Below, one piece after another: positions 1-7,092 of a DNA stretch of 12,679 nucleotides. This DNA is from Thermoplasmata archaeon (GTDB taxonomy: Archaea > Thermoplasmatota > Thermoplasmata > Lutacidiplasmatales > UBA184). Made by a program: the position numbers and the translations under genes. The stretch's first letter is position 1, and every line of letters starts with the position of its first letter. The stretch covers positions 1 to 12,679 of the forward strand of contig JAKIWU010000027.1 of NCBI GenBank assembly GCA_022749905.1, given 5' to 3'. The notes beneath the pieces are model-generated. The model was not told the DNA's origin, made no database searches, and saw nothing but the letters and a program-made list of their open reading frames with translations.

Positions 1-229
1 CGGCTCCCGTCTCGGGGTCGGCAGACGCAAGATCGACCCTTTCGCTCTAGGCCATCGGACGGGGAGCCCGACCCTCCAGGCTCCTGCGGGACTCCTCGAC
101 CGGGGGGGCTGGATCGTGACGTGACCGGTGCCTTGGGAGGAAGCGATTCCCCACGAAGGTCCCGTGCTCGAGGAGGCGGAAACGCGCCACCCAGGAAGTG
201 CTATCCCACCGGGCAGGCATGCTGATGCC
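1..229. other. left-edge region without a supported gene
   Basis: No frame here gives a recognisable protein. A plus-strand frame entering from the left edge stops with TAG at 48-50 (last residues ADARSTLSL), and another stops with TGA near 119-121. Either could be the tail of an upstream gene, but neither can be identified. Positions 94-110 carry a 17-nt GC-rich string with seven Gs that recurs at 2714-2730. A weak TATA-like GCTATCC lies near 200-206, ahead of the zinc-ribbon gene. Confidence 0.4.
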
Positions 230-234
230 GGAGG
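230..234 (+). promoter_or_regulatory. Shine-Dalgarno for the zinc-ribbon gene
   Basis: GGAGG sits 8 nt upstream of the ATG at 243. It favours that start over the in-frame upstream ATGs at 198, 219 and 225, which lack such a site and would only add a nonconserved-looking leader before the first CxxC. Confidence 0.6.
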
Positions 235-242
235 GCTCGGAG

Positions 243-548
243 ATGATCTGCAGTGCCTGCGGCGCGGATGGGCCGGCCGGAGCCAAGTTCTGCCCCTCCT
301 GCGGAAGTGCGTTCCTTCCTCCCCCCCCACCTCCGGCCCCCGGATCTCTGCATGATCTCGCTCACGAGGCTCGGCGGGCCGCGACGGACCTCGCCCGGGC
401 GAGCGCCCGGGTCTCCGCCCGGTTGCTCGAGAAGGCCGGCACTGCGGCGAAGGATCCCCCGACGGCGGTCAAGAAGGGTCTGCATCGCGTAAGCCAGGAG
501 CTCGACGCCACCGCGAAGGAGCTTGACAAGCTCCTGAAGAGCCTGTAG
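243..548 (+). CDS. small zinc-ribbon protein with polyproline linker and C-terminal helix
   Basis: This is a 101-residue protein of unknown function. Two CxxC pairs (C3/C6 and C17/C20) at the N-terminus form a typical zinc-ribbon knuckle (MICSACG...FCPSCG). Six prolines at residues 26-31 form a linker. The remaining ~65 residues (36-101) are rich in Ala, Arg, Lys, Leu and Glu and look like one or two long amphipathic helices or a coiled coil, ending LDKLLKSL. No membrane segment is seen. Soluble zinc-ribbon plus helix proteins of this kind are common in archaea, often with an unassigned adaptor or nucleic-acid/protein-binding role. The start is chosen by the GGAGG at 230-234. The stop lies 15 nt from the converging aminotransferase stop. 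The domain reading is secure; the function is not. Confidence 0.8.
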   Translation: MICSACGADGPAGAKFCPSCGSAFLPPPPPPAPGSLHDLAHEARRAATDLARASARVSARLLEKAGTAAKDPPTAVKKGLHRVSQELDATAKELDKLLKSL

Positions 549-563
549 CGACGCGCGCCCGTT

Positions 564-1913
564 CTAGGCGGCACGATCGAGCTTGGCGTCCGAGACCTTC
601 AGCGCGACGTCCATCGCTTCGAGGCCCCGGTCGATCTCCTTCCGGGTGACGATCAGGGGCGGTGCGAGAACGATGTGGTTCACCCAGCCGAACGCGTAGA
701 CCCCCTCCGCAGCGAGCGTGCGCAGGACCTCGTCGACCACGAGTGGCCTTCCCTCGATCTTGTCGGCCTCCGAGTTGAACGGAGTCTTGCGCTCCTGGTC
801 GCGGACGAGTTCGACGGCCGCGAAGAGCCCGAGGCCGCGGACGTCGCCGACGGAAGGATGGGAGCGCGCGAGCTCGCGAAGCCGCCGCAGGAGATACTCC
901 CCCTCGCGGCGCGATCGGTCGACGAGGTGGAGCCGCTCGTACTCCGAGATCGCCGCGACCGCGGTTGCGAGGGCGACCGGATGGCCCTCGTAGGTGTGGC
1001 CCACGGGGAGGATCGCGTCCGAGAGGCGCCGATGGAGGTCTTCCGAGGTCGCGGTGAGCCCGAGCGGGATGTAGCCGCCGGTGATCCCCTTCGCCGTGGT
1101 CAGAATATCCGGCGCGAGCCCAAAGTGGGTCGAGGCGAACCACGAGCCCGTTCGGCCCCATCCGGTCATCACCTCGTCGGCGATGAGGAGAACCTCGCGG
1201 CGCCGCGTGATCGCTCGCACTTTGGGCCAGTACTCAGGGACCGGAACTATCACGCCGTTCGTCCCGATCACGGGCTCCACGACCATCGCGGCGACATCGT
1301 CGGCCTGATCGAGGATCCGTTCGACCTCATCCGCGCAGGCGACGCCGCAGCTCGGGTAGGCAAGGCCAAGTGGGCAACGGTAGCAGTAACACGCGGGGGC
1401 GAAGTGGGTCCCCGGAACCTCGCTCGAGGCGCCGACGGCCTTGCGGCGTAGGTCCCCGGAGGCCGAGAGCGCGCCCGAGGTGCCCCCATGGTACGAAGGC
1501 TCGATCGCGATGAGCCCCGATCGGCCGGTCGCGGCGCGGGCCATTCGGAACGCGGCCTCGTTCGCCTCGGTCCCGGACGTGCTGTAGAAGAACCGGCTGA
1601 GCCCAGGGGGTAGGACCCGGGTCAGGGACTCCGTGAGCCGGGCCCGAGCCTCGGTCGCGAACGATGGGGCCACGTAGGCGACTTGGCGAGCCTGGGCCGA
1701 CATCGCGCGCACGAGCGCCGCGTTTCCGTGCCCCAGATTCGTGGCGACGAGCTGGGAGGCGAAGTCGAGGTAGGCCCGGCCGGCCGAATCCCAGAAGGTG
1801 GATCCCTTCGCACGCGTGACCAGGATCGGATCCCACCCGGTCTGGCGCCTCCAGCCGACGTAGTTCGACTCCCGCACGATGCGGGCGGCATCGCCCGACT
1901 CCGGGAGGGTCAC
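564..1913 (-). CDS. class III PLP-dependent aminotransferase (omega-amino acid:pyruvate type)
   Basis: This is a 449-residue fold-type I, class III aminotransferase, which moves an amino group between an amine or omega-amino acid donor and a 2-oxo acid using pyridoxal phosphate. Visible family features are the phosphate-binding STSGTEAN (111-118), the PLP-ring-stacking YHG (141-143), the cofactor Asp in LIADEVMTGWGRTG (D246) and the Schiff-base Lys in TTAKGITGGYIPLG (K275), followed by HTYEGHPVA (306-314). Length is normal for the family. A cysteine-rich insert (C175, C177, C180, C189, C193) could bind a metal. Translation starts at GTG 1913, 9 nt after the MBL-hydrolase stop, so the two are probably co-transcribed; no strong ribosome site is seen. 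Substrate cannot be fixed from sequence: taurine, beta-alanine, GABA and polyamine transaminases all fit. Family very likely, specificity unknown. Confidence 0.93.
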   Translation of the reverse strand: MTLPESGDAARIVRESNYVGWRRQTGWDPILVTRAKGSTFWDSAGRAYLDFASQLVATNLGHGNAALVRAMSAQARQVAYVAPSFATEARARLTESLTRVLPPGLSRFFYSTSGTEANEAAFRMARAATGRSGLIAIEPSYHGGTSGALSASGDLRRKAVGASSEVPGTHFAPACYCYRCPLGLAYPSCGVACADEVERILDQADDVAAMVVEPVIGTNGVIVPVPEYWPKVRAITRRREVLLIADEVMTGWGRTGSWFASTHFGLAPDILTTAKGITGGYIPLGLTATSEDLHRRLSDAILPVGHTYEGHPVALATAVAAISEYERLHLVDRSRREGEYLLRRLRELARSHPSVGDVRGLGLFAAVELVRDQERKTPFNSEADKIEGRPLVVDEVLRTLAAEGVYAFGWVNHIVLAPPLIVTRKEIDRGLEAMDVALKVSDAKLDRAA

Positions 1914-1922
1914 GGCCGAGCG

Positions 1923-2591
1923 TTACAGGTGGCCGACGAGCCGCTTGACGAGGGGTTGAGCGCCCCGGGCGAAGGGACCCCCGTGGTAGGTCAGCAAGGC
2001 GTCGAACGGGAGCTCCGAAACCCTCCGAGCGGAGATCTGTGCGGTGGGAGTGTGGAGGGTATAGGGGGGCGGGGAGAGGATGAGGTCCGTGCCGGTGCCG
2101 ACGAAAAGGTCCCCTGAGAAGAGCATCTTCCGCTCGGGTTGGTGGAAGGCCGTGTGCCCGGGCGTGTGTCCGGGTGTATGGTAGGCGATCATCCCTCCAC
2201 CCGCCTCGATGTGGTCGCCGTCCTTGAACCGGTGGTCGACCGTGAAGGATTCCGCAGGAGGCATTCCGGGACCGTCGTACGGGGGGCGGCGTTCGAGGTA
2301 CGCCGCCTCGATCCAGTGCGCCCAGGTCTGGGCCCCCGTGAGGTCGACCACGCGCCGAAGGCCCCCCACATGGTCCCGGTGGAGGTGGGTCAGGAGGATG
2401 GTCCGCACCGACTTGGGAGGGATCCGATGAGCCGTCAGGTACTCGAGAATCGGCTTCTCCGACCCAGGGAGCCCGGTGTCGATGAGGGTCCAGGTATCGC
2501 CCGGGTCTTTCAGCAGGTAGAGATGGTAGCTGAACTCAGGCGAGGAGTCGACCCCCTCGACCTGGTGAAGTCCGGACAGGATTTCTGGCAT
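1923..2591 (-). CDS. MBL-fold metallo-hydrolase (glyoxalase II-like)
   Basis: This 222-residue metallo-beta-lactamase-fold protein is a cytoplasmic metal-dependent hydrolase. The dinuclear metal motif is complete: THLHRDH (H69, H71, D73, H74), H142 in HTPGHTPGH, the bridging Asp in FSGD (D161), and a C-terminal H203 in TYHGG. The N-terminal part reads like the usual strand-turn opening, ending LIDTGLPGS (37-44). No signal peptide is seen. The substrate is not evident; glyoxalase II-like thioesterases, lactonases and generic MBL hydrolases share this layout. It is the first gene of a two-gene unit with the aminotransferase 9 nt downstream, but no pathway joins them obviously. The start is ATG at 2591; a TATA-like TTAA inside a short palindrome about 30 nt upstream suggests a transcript with almost no leader. 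Confidence 0.92.
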   Translation of the reverse strand: MPEILSGLHQVEGVDSSPEFSYHLYLLKDPGDTWTLIDTGLPGSEKPILEYLTAHRIPPKSVRTILLTHLHRDHVGGLRRVVDLTGAQTWAHWIEAAYLERRPPYDGPGMPPAESFTVDHRFKDGDHIEAGGGMIAYHTPGHTPGHTAFHQPERKMLFSGDLFVGTGTDLILSPPPYTLHTPTAQISARRVSELPFDALLTYHGGPFARGAQPLVKRLVGHL

Positions 2592-2613
2592 GAGACTTGG
2601 GTTGAGCAGGCTT

Positions 2614-2629
2614 GGACCGATTAAGGTCC
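2614..2629 (-). promoter_or_regulatory. palindromic promoter-like element upstream of the MBL hydrolase
   Basis: GGACC and GGTCC (2614-2618 and 2625-2629) flank an AT-rich GATTAA core, which reads CTTAATC on the minus strand. The core lies about 30 nt upstream of the ATG at 2591, near archaeal TATA distance. The dyad could be an operator overlapping the TATA box. The call rests on position and symmetry only. Confidence 0.35.
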
Positions 2630-2713
2630 TTCGGGCGGTTCGGTGGCTCTGCGCCCGTTTCTGCGGCGTCTAGATGGCGTATGCGGTCCGAGGCCCGGTG
2701 GTGCGGTTTCCCA

Positions 2714-2730
2714 CCTCGACCGGGGGGGCT
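2714..2730. repeat. second copy of a 17-nt intergenic string
   Basis: CCTCGACCGGGGGGGCT is identical to positions 94-110. Both copies are noncoding and upstream of a plus-strand gene (67 nt and 133 nt before the respective start codons). Flanks differ. Confidence 0.5.
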
Positions 2731-2757
2731 ACCCGGCCCGTTTCGTTCACGTTTTCC

Positions 2758-2775
2758 AAGGAAATGTTCATATAG
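2758..2775 (+). promoter_or_regulatory. BRE/TATA promoter of the surface-protein gene
   Basis: A purine-rich BRE-like AAGGAAAT (2758-2765) precedes TTCATATAG (2767-2775), the most AT-rich spot in the area. The TATA centre is about 25 nt before the ATG at 2797, so transcription should begin at or next to the start codon (leaderless mRNA). No Shine-Dalgarno is present, which agrees. Confidence 0.7.
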
Positions 2776-2796
2776 GTAATCCCGCAAACTACGACC

Positions 2797-5064
2797 ATGG
2801 ACCGTTCGATTGCCGTCGCCATGGCCCTCGTCGCAATGCTGACCGCCGCCGCTTTTGTGGCCCCGGGACCCGCCCGCTCGGGTGTGTCCGGGCCTTTGAG
2901 TCCCATGCCGGCGGCCCCTCCCCAGGACAACATCAGTGCCTACGCCTCCGGAGGGTACCCTGTGACCAGCTACGATGTGGGACTTTCGACCGGCCAGGTC
3001 TACTTCGTCGCGACCGATACCGCCGCGGACACCTCCGCCGTCGTCGCGATCAACGATCTCAACGCGAGCCGTGACCACCTCCTGAACCCCGTCGCGACCT
3101 GGACCGTCCTCTTCCATGGTGGGACGACGAACTCGAGCCTGCTCACTCACGCGCACTACACCATCCCCGTCAACCTCACGTACGGGGGCCGCTGGAACAT
3201 CACCATCTCCGCCACGAACGGCGGGTTCAACAGCCGCCTGTTCACCGTTCAGACCTTCTTCGCCACCTCGTCCGCGACCCCGGGCGTCACGCTGCCCGCC
3301 CACACGGCCTCCCTCAGCGTCCTCGTCCTGAAGTGGGCGAACGAACAGCTCTACAGCGCCGTGACCTCGGTTGTGGTCACGGGATACTACTACACGACGA
3401 CCTTCGTGTACACCAAGATCCCCGGCACCCCCCATCCGCTCGGGTCGGTCGATCTCGCGTGGTACAACTTCTCCGTGCCCAATGATGCCTCCGGGACGAT
3501 CCACCTCAGTGTCTTCGCGAATACGACCTCCGGGGGAGGGAACACCTCCGCAACGGCGACCTCGAGCCTCGCGGTCGGCCGCCTCGGGATCCCCTCCGTG
3601 GTCCTCTCGACCTGCCCAACGGGCTGTGTGTCCAGCTCCTTCCAGTCCGGCACACCGGTCTACACCACCATCCACGCCCTCATCGCCGGTGGGGCGACGG
3701 GACCCGCGACGGGCGTCACGGCCACGATCAAGTTCGAGCACGGTTCCACGTTCGTCACGCCGGGTGGAAACCCGCCGGCGACCGTGGTCACGGACCTCAC
3801 CGGGTCCGCCTCGATCACCTTCCTCGCATCGGAGCCCGCCTTCGCAACGACCGGAACGAACTCGGTCGTCGTGACGGTGAGCGACCCGGCCGATCCCTCG
3901 GACACCGCGCAGACCGGCTACGGGAACTTTAGCATCTTCAACGGCACGGCGACGCCGGACGTTCTCGTCACCTGGTCGAGCTCGGAGTACTTCTCCGGGG
4001 ACACCGCGTCGGCCCACTGGGCGATCGACGGTGCCAACGCCTCCGTGACGGCGGGCTGGGGCGGCGACGTCTGGGTCGCCTACCTGAACGGGATCTCGGG
4101 ATTCTCCTACCACGGCGCCCTCTCGCCGAGCGCGACCTCGGGGACGATCACCCTCGCGATTCCGTCGAACTACGTCGGCAGCATCATTCTCTACGTCGTG
4201 ATCTCGAACGCGACGTCGGCCCGCCAAGTGCTCTCGACGGCCGGGGTCCAGGCGGCCTCGCTCCTCCTCAGCCCGAGCGAGACCTACTACCTCCCGGGTG
4301 ACGCGCTGACCGTCCAGACCTCGACCCAGGGAGCCGCGCTCTCAGGCACGACCCTCTGGGCGACGGTCGTCGACAACGTAGGCAACTGGATCGTGAACGG
4401 TGCGGTCACGGGCAACACGATCCCGATCCATGTCCCCAGCTCCGCCGCGCCGACCTCCTACAAGGTGACGGTCGTCGCGCTCTCCTCGACGCTCGGGACC
4501 CTGGCGAACGCCACGGTCAACCTCTACGAGGCGAACGGGATCGACCTCGTCCTCGGCGTGACGAGCTCCTCGAACTACATCGACGGCAGCTACCAGCCCG
4601 GACAGTCGGTGACGGTAGCCTACCAGTTCCTCGCGCGTGGAACGGCGGTGCTCCCGAGGACGTTCACCCTCGTCATGTCGCCCTCCTCCTCGGGCTACAG
4701 CTCGCGCGGGACGGTCACGGTCCAGACGACGGGCGCGACCGGATCCTTCTCGTACACGGTACCGAATGAGGTCGGGAACGGGGTCCTCATCGTCTACGCC
4801 CAGGCGCAGCTCGGGGGACCGAGTTGCACGTCGAACTGCTACACCTACGGACAGTTCTCGGTGAACGTGAACAAGAACCCGGCCGCGCTGTCCTACCAGC
4901 TCGGGGGCTCGGGCTTCACGCTCGGGGCACTCGCCCTGATCATCGTGATCCTCCTCGGGGCGGTCGTCCTCCTGCTCCTCTGGCGCCGGCACTCCCGCCC
5001 GATGCTCATGAAGCCCGACAGCGGCTCTGGGCACGGCGGGACGCCCCCGTCCCCTCCGCCCTAG
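2797..5064 (+). CDS. secreted, C-terminally anchored surface protein with Ig-like repeats
   Basis: This 755-residue cell-surface protein has an N-terminal signal peptide (hydrophobic run about 5-22, followed by APGPARSG) and one C-terminal membrane span (about 709-728). A short basic cytoplasmic stretch WRRHSRP and a proline-rich end (PPSPPP) follow. The ectodomain is Ser/Thr/Gly/Val-rich and beta-strand-like, with at least 12 N-x-S/T sequons, as expected for a glycosylated archaeal envelope protein. Three macroglobulin/Ig-like units are marked by YFSGD (Y398), YLPGD (Y498) and YQPGQ (Y599), spaced about 100 residues. Only four ectodomain cysteines stand out, as two CxxxC pairs (C273/C277, C677/C681), possibly small disulfide loops. 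No catalytic motif is seen, so adhesin, S-layer-associated or binding roles are all open. The start is ATG at 2797, set by a TATA box 25 nt upstream. Confidence 0.88.
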   Translation: MDRSIAVAMALVAMLTAAAFVAPGPARSGVSGPLSPMPAAPPQDNISAYASGGYPVTSYDVGLSTGQVYFVATDTAADTSAVVAINDLNASRDHLLNPVATWTVLFHGGTTNSSLLTHAHYTIPVNLTYGGRWNITISATNGGFNSRLFTVQTFFATSSATPGVTLPAHTASLSVLVLKWANEQLYSAVTSVVVTGYYYTTTFVYTKIPGTPHPLGSVDLAWYNFSVPNDASGTIHLSVFANTTSGGGNTSATATSSLAVGRLGIPSVVLSTCPTGCVSSSFQSGTPVYTTIHALIAGGATGPATGVTATIKFEHGSTFVTPGGNPPATVVTDLTGSASITFLASEPAFATTGTNSVVVTVSDPADPSDTAQTGYGNFSIFNGTATPDVLVTWSSSEYFSGDTASAHWAIDGANASVTAGWGGDVWVAYLNGISGFSYHGALSPSATSGTITLAIPSNYVGSIILYVVISNATSARQVLSTAGVQAASLLLSPSETYYLPGDALTVQTSTQGAALSGTTLWATVVDNVGNWIVNGAVTGNTIPIHVPSSAAPTSYKVTVVALSSTLGTLANATVNLYEANGIDLVLGVTSSSNYIDGSYQPGQSVTVAYQFLARGTAVLPRTFTLVMSPSSSGYSSRGTVTVQTTGATGSFSYTVPNEVGNGVLIVYAQAQLGGPSCTSNCYTYGQFSVNVNKNPAALSYQLGGSGFTLGALALIIVILLGAVVLLLLWRRHSRPMLMKPDSGSGHGGTPPSPPP

Positions 5065-5083
5065 AAGCACGGGAACGCACGCG

Positions 5084-5103
5084 GCGGGCCTTCGCGGGCC
5101 CGC
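5084..5103. terminator. GC-rich hairpin between convergent genes
   Basis: A perfect 7-bp inverted repeat (GCGGGCC / GGCCCGC) with a 6-nt loop TTCGCG lies 20 nt past the surface-protein stop and 71 nt before the opposing stop. There is no T-run as archaeal terminators usually need, so a terminator role is weak. Confidence 0.3.
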
Positions 5104-5173
5104 TCTTCGGGATCCATCTCCGGACGGCGCGGGGTCGAGCAGCCCAGGACCAAGGAGCGTCCCCCGGGGCTCG

Positions 5174-5836
5174 TTAGGACAGAGCGTCGGGGGGCTCGAG
5201 CCCTTTGACGACTCGGTAGTGCGCGTCGGCGAATGCCGCGAAGAAGGCGAGGTAGCTGAACGCGAGCAGCGCATCGAGGAGGTTGATCGGCTGGAGGATC
5301 GCCGCGACGTTCGTCGACCGTGCGAGGACCGTGGCCACGATCGGGTGGAGCTGGGGGGTCAGGACGAGTCCGATCGCGGCGGAGAGAAGGATCGCCCAGC
5401 CGAGCCCCAGTCCCATCGCGATCTCTCCGAGGCGGCCCGTAAGATGCGCCGCGACGAGGGCGTAGGTCACGAAGCTCACCGCGAAGACGACCGCGACTGC
5501 GGCGCCGAAGGTCAGGCTGAGCCAGAGGGGCGGGGTGGGCGCCCCGGAGAGACTCAGATAGCCGACGGGCACCGCCGCGAGCGCGCTCGCGACGATGGTC
5601 ACCGCGAACGCGAGGTTCGTGTGGCCGACGCGGGTGTGGTGGAGTTCGTTCCACTCGTGGCGGCCGATCCACAGGAAGAGGACTCCGAGCGCCGTGAAGA
5701 GCGGGTTCAGGAGGACGAAAGCGCCCTGAAGGGGAAGTTGATGCGAGGTCGAAGCGAGCGCCGCGAACCCGCTCGCGCTCTCCGCCGCGAACCCGATCTT
5801 GAAGACCGTCAGGCTGAGGCGGAGGTTGACCGTCAC
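5174..5836 (-). CDS. six-TM integral membrane protein of unknown function
   Basis: This 220-residue polytopic protein has about six hydrophobic segments near 10-28, 39-58, 73-96, 104-131, 140-160 and 183-205, so both ends should face the same side. Charged and His residues cluster in the loop after TM2 (GRHEWNELHHTRVGHTN, 58-74), the only obvious candidate site for metal or haem binding. I recognise no transporter or enzyme motif. The start is GTG at 5836, 8 nt after the stop of the upstream DUF4242 gene, so it is the second gene of a two-gene unit. The function is unknown; the coding call is strong from length, hydrophobic periodicity and tight spacing. Confidence 0.83.
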   Translation of the reverse strand: MTVNLRLSLTVFKIGFAAESASGFAALASTSHQLPLQGAFVLLNPLFTALGVLFLWIGRHEWNELHHTRVGHTNLAFAVTIVASALAAVPVGYLSLSGAPTPPLWLSLTFGAAVAVVFAVSFVTYALVAAHLTGRLGEIAMGLGLGWAILLSAAIGLVLTPQLHPIVATVLARSTNVAAILQPINLLDALLAFSYLAFFAAFADAHYRVVKGLEPPDALS

Positions 5837-5844
5837 GCCGAGCG

Positions 5845-6093
5845 CTACCGGCTCGGCGGGCGCGTCGACTGCACCTCACGAACCCATTCGCAGGCGATGC
5901 CCGCGTGCTGGTGGTGGCGCTCGACGGCCTCCTTGCTGGGCGCATCGAGAACGCAGTACACGCGGTCCTCGGCGGAGTTGAACAGGATGTCGTGGTGGGT
6001 GATCCCGAACTGGTCCTTCGGCGCACCCTGGAGATGCTTCAGCTGGTCCGCGGTCAGTTTCCCCATCGGATGGGTGTCGATGAACTTCGGCAT
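5845..6093 (-). CDS. DUF4242 / SCO4226-like small protein
   Basis: This 82-residue protein matches from memory the DUF4242 family, which includes the nickel-binding Streptomyces protein SCO4226. It shows the family opening MPKFIDTHPM and the closing region YCVLDAPSKEAVERHHQHAG with a final CEWVREV. Histidines at 8, 20, 33, 34, 60, 61 and 63 make metal binding plausible. The fold is expected to be a small ferredoxin-like alpha/beta dimer. The start is ATG at 6093: a TATA-like box 27 nt upstream predicts a leaderless transcript, and the conserved opening begins there. A nearer upstream ATG at 6103 is out of frame. The membrane-protein gene follows 8 nt downstream, implying co-expression. Metal preference and role in this organism are inferred only. 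Confidence 0.88.
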   Translation of the reverse strand: MPKFIDTHPMGKLTADQLKHLQGAPKDQFGITHHDILFNSAEDRVYCVLDAPSKEAVERHHQHAGIACEWVREVQSTRPPSR

Positions 6094-6116
6094 GCCGCGC
6101 CATGGCTCCCCTCCAT

Positions 6117-6124
6117 CATAAATG
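6117..6124 (-). promoter_or_regulatory. TATA box of the DUF4242-membrane protein unit
   Basis: CATTTATG on the minus strand is centred about 27 nt upstream of the ATG at 6093, placing the transcription start at the start codon. It is the only AT-rich hexamer in the 80-bp gap between this gene and the hydrolase. Confidence 0.6.
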
Positions 6125-6173
6125 CCACGCCGGCGGCCGCGCTCGGACCCCTCTTGCGGGAGAGCTGCTCGAG

Positions 6174-6980
6174 CTACGGGGAACGGAGGCGGGCTTCTCT
6201 CAGGTTGCTCCGCAGGAACGGCCGAACGTGCGGGAGCGCGAGGTCGCTCCGGTAGAAGGCCCCGAGATGACCGAGTCCGGAAAGCCGGACAAGGCTTGCG
6301 TCCGCGAGGAAGGGTAGCGACGCCTCCGTCTCGTGCTTCGGATCTTCCTTTTCCCCGGCGACCATGAAGACGGGCGCACGGAGCCTCGGGTAGACATCGA
6401 GGGGTCCGCGCCACGTTCACCACGCAACGGAGGAGAAGGCCAGCATCCGAGGGTCGCCCGCGAGGACATTCCGGTGGATCGCCTCCGGGAAGCGGTCGCC
6501 CTCCTCGTTCATGCGAGCCTCGACCTCGACCCGGACGCCCCCCTTGGCCACGATCTCCGAGAAGCGCTCCTCCGCGGAAAGGGGGTAGGAGACCTCCGAG
6601 AAGTTCCGGCACGGAAGCATTCCCGTCCCCACGAGGGCCTGCAAGCGCTCCGGATAGGTCCCCCCGAACGCTACGCCGACCATGGTTCCGTTCGAGTAGC
6701 CCCAAAACCCTGCAGACGCGACGCCCGCGTCGTCCAGCACCGCGGCGACATCCTCGACGTACTGCTCGAGCCGGTGGGCCTCGTAGCCTTCGGGTCGATC
6801 GCTCGCGCCGCGTCCCCGTTGGTCGAGGAGGATCTTCCGAAATTCGGGCAGGCCGTCCACGTAGCCGGCATCGCGCCAGATCCCGAGGTCCCCACCGGCT
6901 CCTGTGTGGAAGAGGACCGGAGGCCCCGATCCTTCGATCTCGTAGTGGAGGCGCACGCCGTCCCTCCTCGCGAACGGCAT
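6174..6980 (-). pseudogene. alpha/beta hydrolase interrupted by one in-frame TGA
   Basis: Read through, this is a 268-residue alpha/beta hydrolase of normal length. From ATG 6980 it has the oxyanion segment HTGAGG (25-30), LLDQRGRGASDRP (51-63) and the nucleophile elbow GYSNG (S96). Codon 188 (6417-6419) is TGA. After it the same frame continues without shift through TWRGPLDVYP, GEKEDPKHE (probable acid D213) and GLGHLGAF (H238) to TAG at 6174. The truncated 187-residue product would lack the acid and His of the triad. A CGA-to-TGA or TGG-to-TGA change would explain it. Both halves look well kept, so the event is recent or a sequence error. GGGAGGG lies 4 nt before the start and a GCTTATC box about 34 nt before. 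It is divergent from the MFS gene. An ester, lactone or epoxide substrate is possible; specificity is unknown. Confidence 0.85.
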
Positions 6981-7010
6981 GGGACCCTCCCGGACGAGCG
7001 CAGGCTCTCG

Positions 7011-7017
7011 GATAAGC
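7011..7017 (-). promoter_or_regulatory. GCTTATC promoter box of the hydrolase
   Basis: On the minus strand GCTTATC lies about 34 nt before the ATG at 6980, giving a predicted leader of about 8 nt that contains the GGGAGGG ribosome site. It is an exact inverted copy of 7093-7099. Confidence 0.45.
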
Positions 7018-7092
7018 GACCCTCGAGGGAGGGAACGGCCGAGCCTCCGCCGTTCGTCTCCGGAACCGGCGGAGGTTCTCCGGTCGACTCCG

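Noticed and set aside
2536..4227. 563-residue open frame antisense to the surface protein
   Set aside because: Arg/Gly/Asp-rich composition produced by the mirror of a GC-rich gene; no motif, and the sense strand encodes a clear signal peptide, sequons and membrane anchor.
6366..6419. Frameshift in the hydrolase
   Set aside because: The segments before and after the stop are in the same frame (615 nt between the two start positions, divisible by three), so it is a nonsense codon, not an indel.
6417..6419. Selenocysteine or Trp recoding of the TGA
   Set aside because: Archaeal selenocysteine is limited to a few lineages, no catalytic Cys position is expected here, and TGA ends gatD and gatE in this same window.
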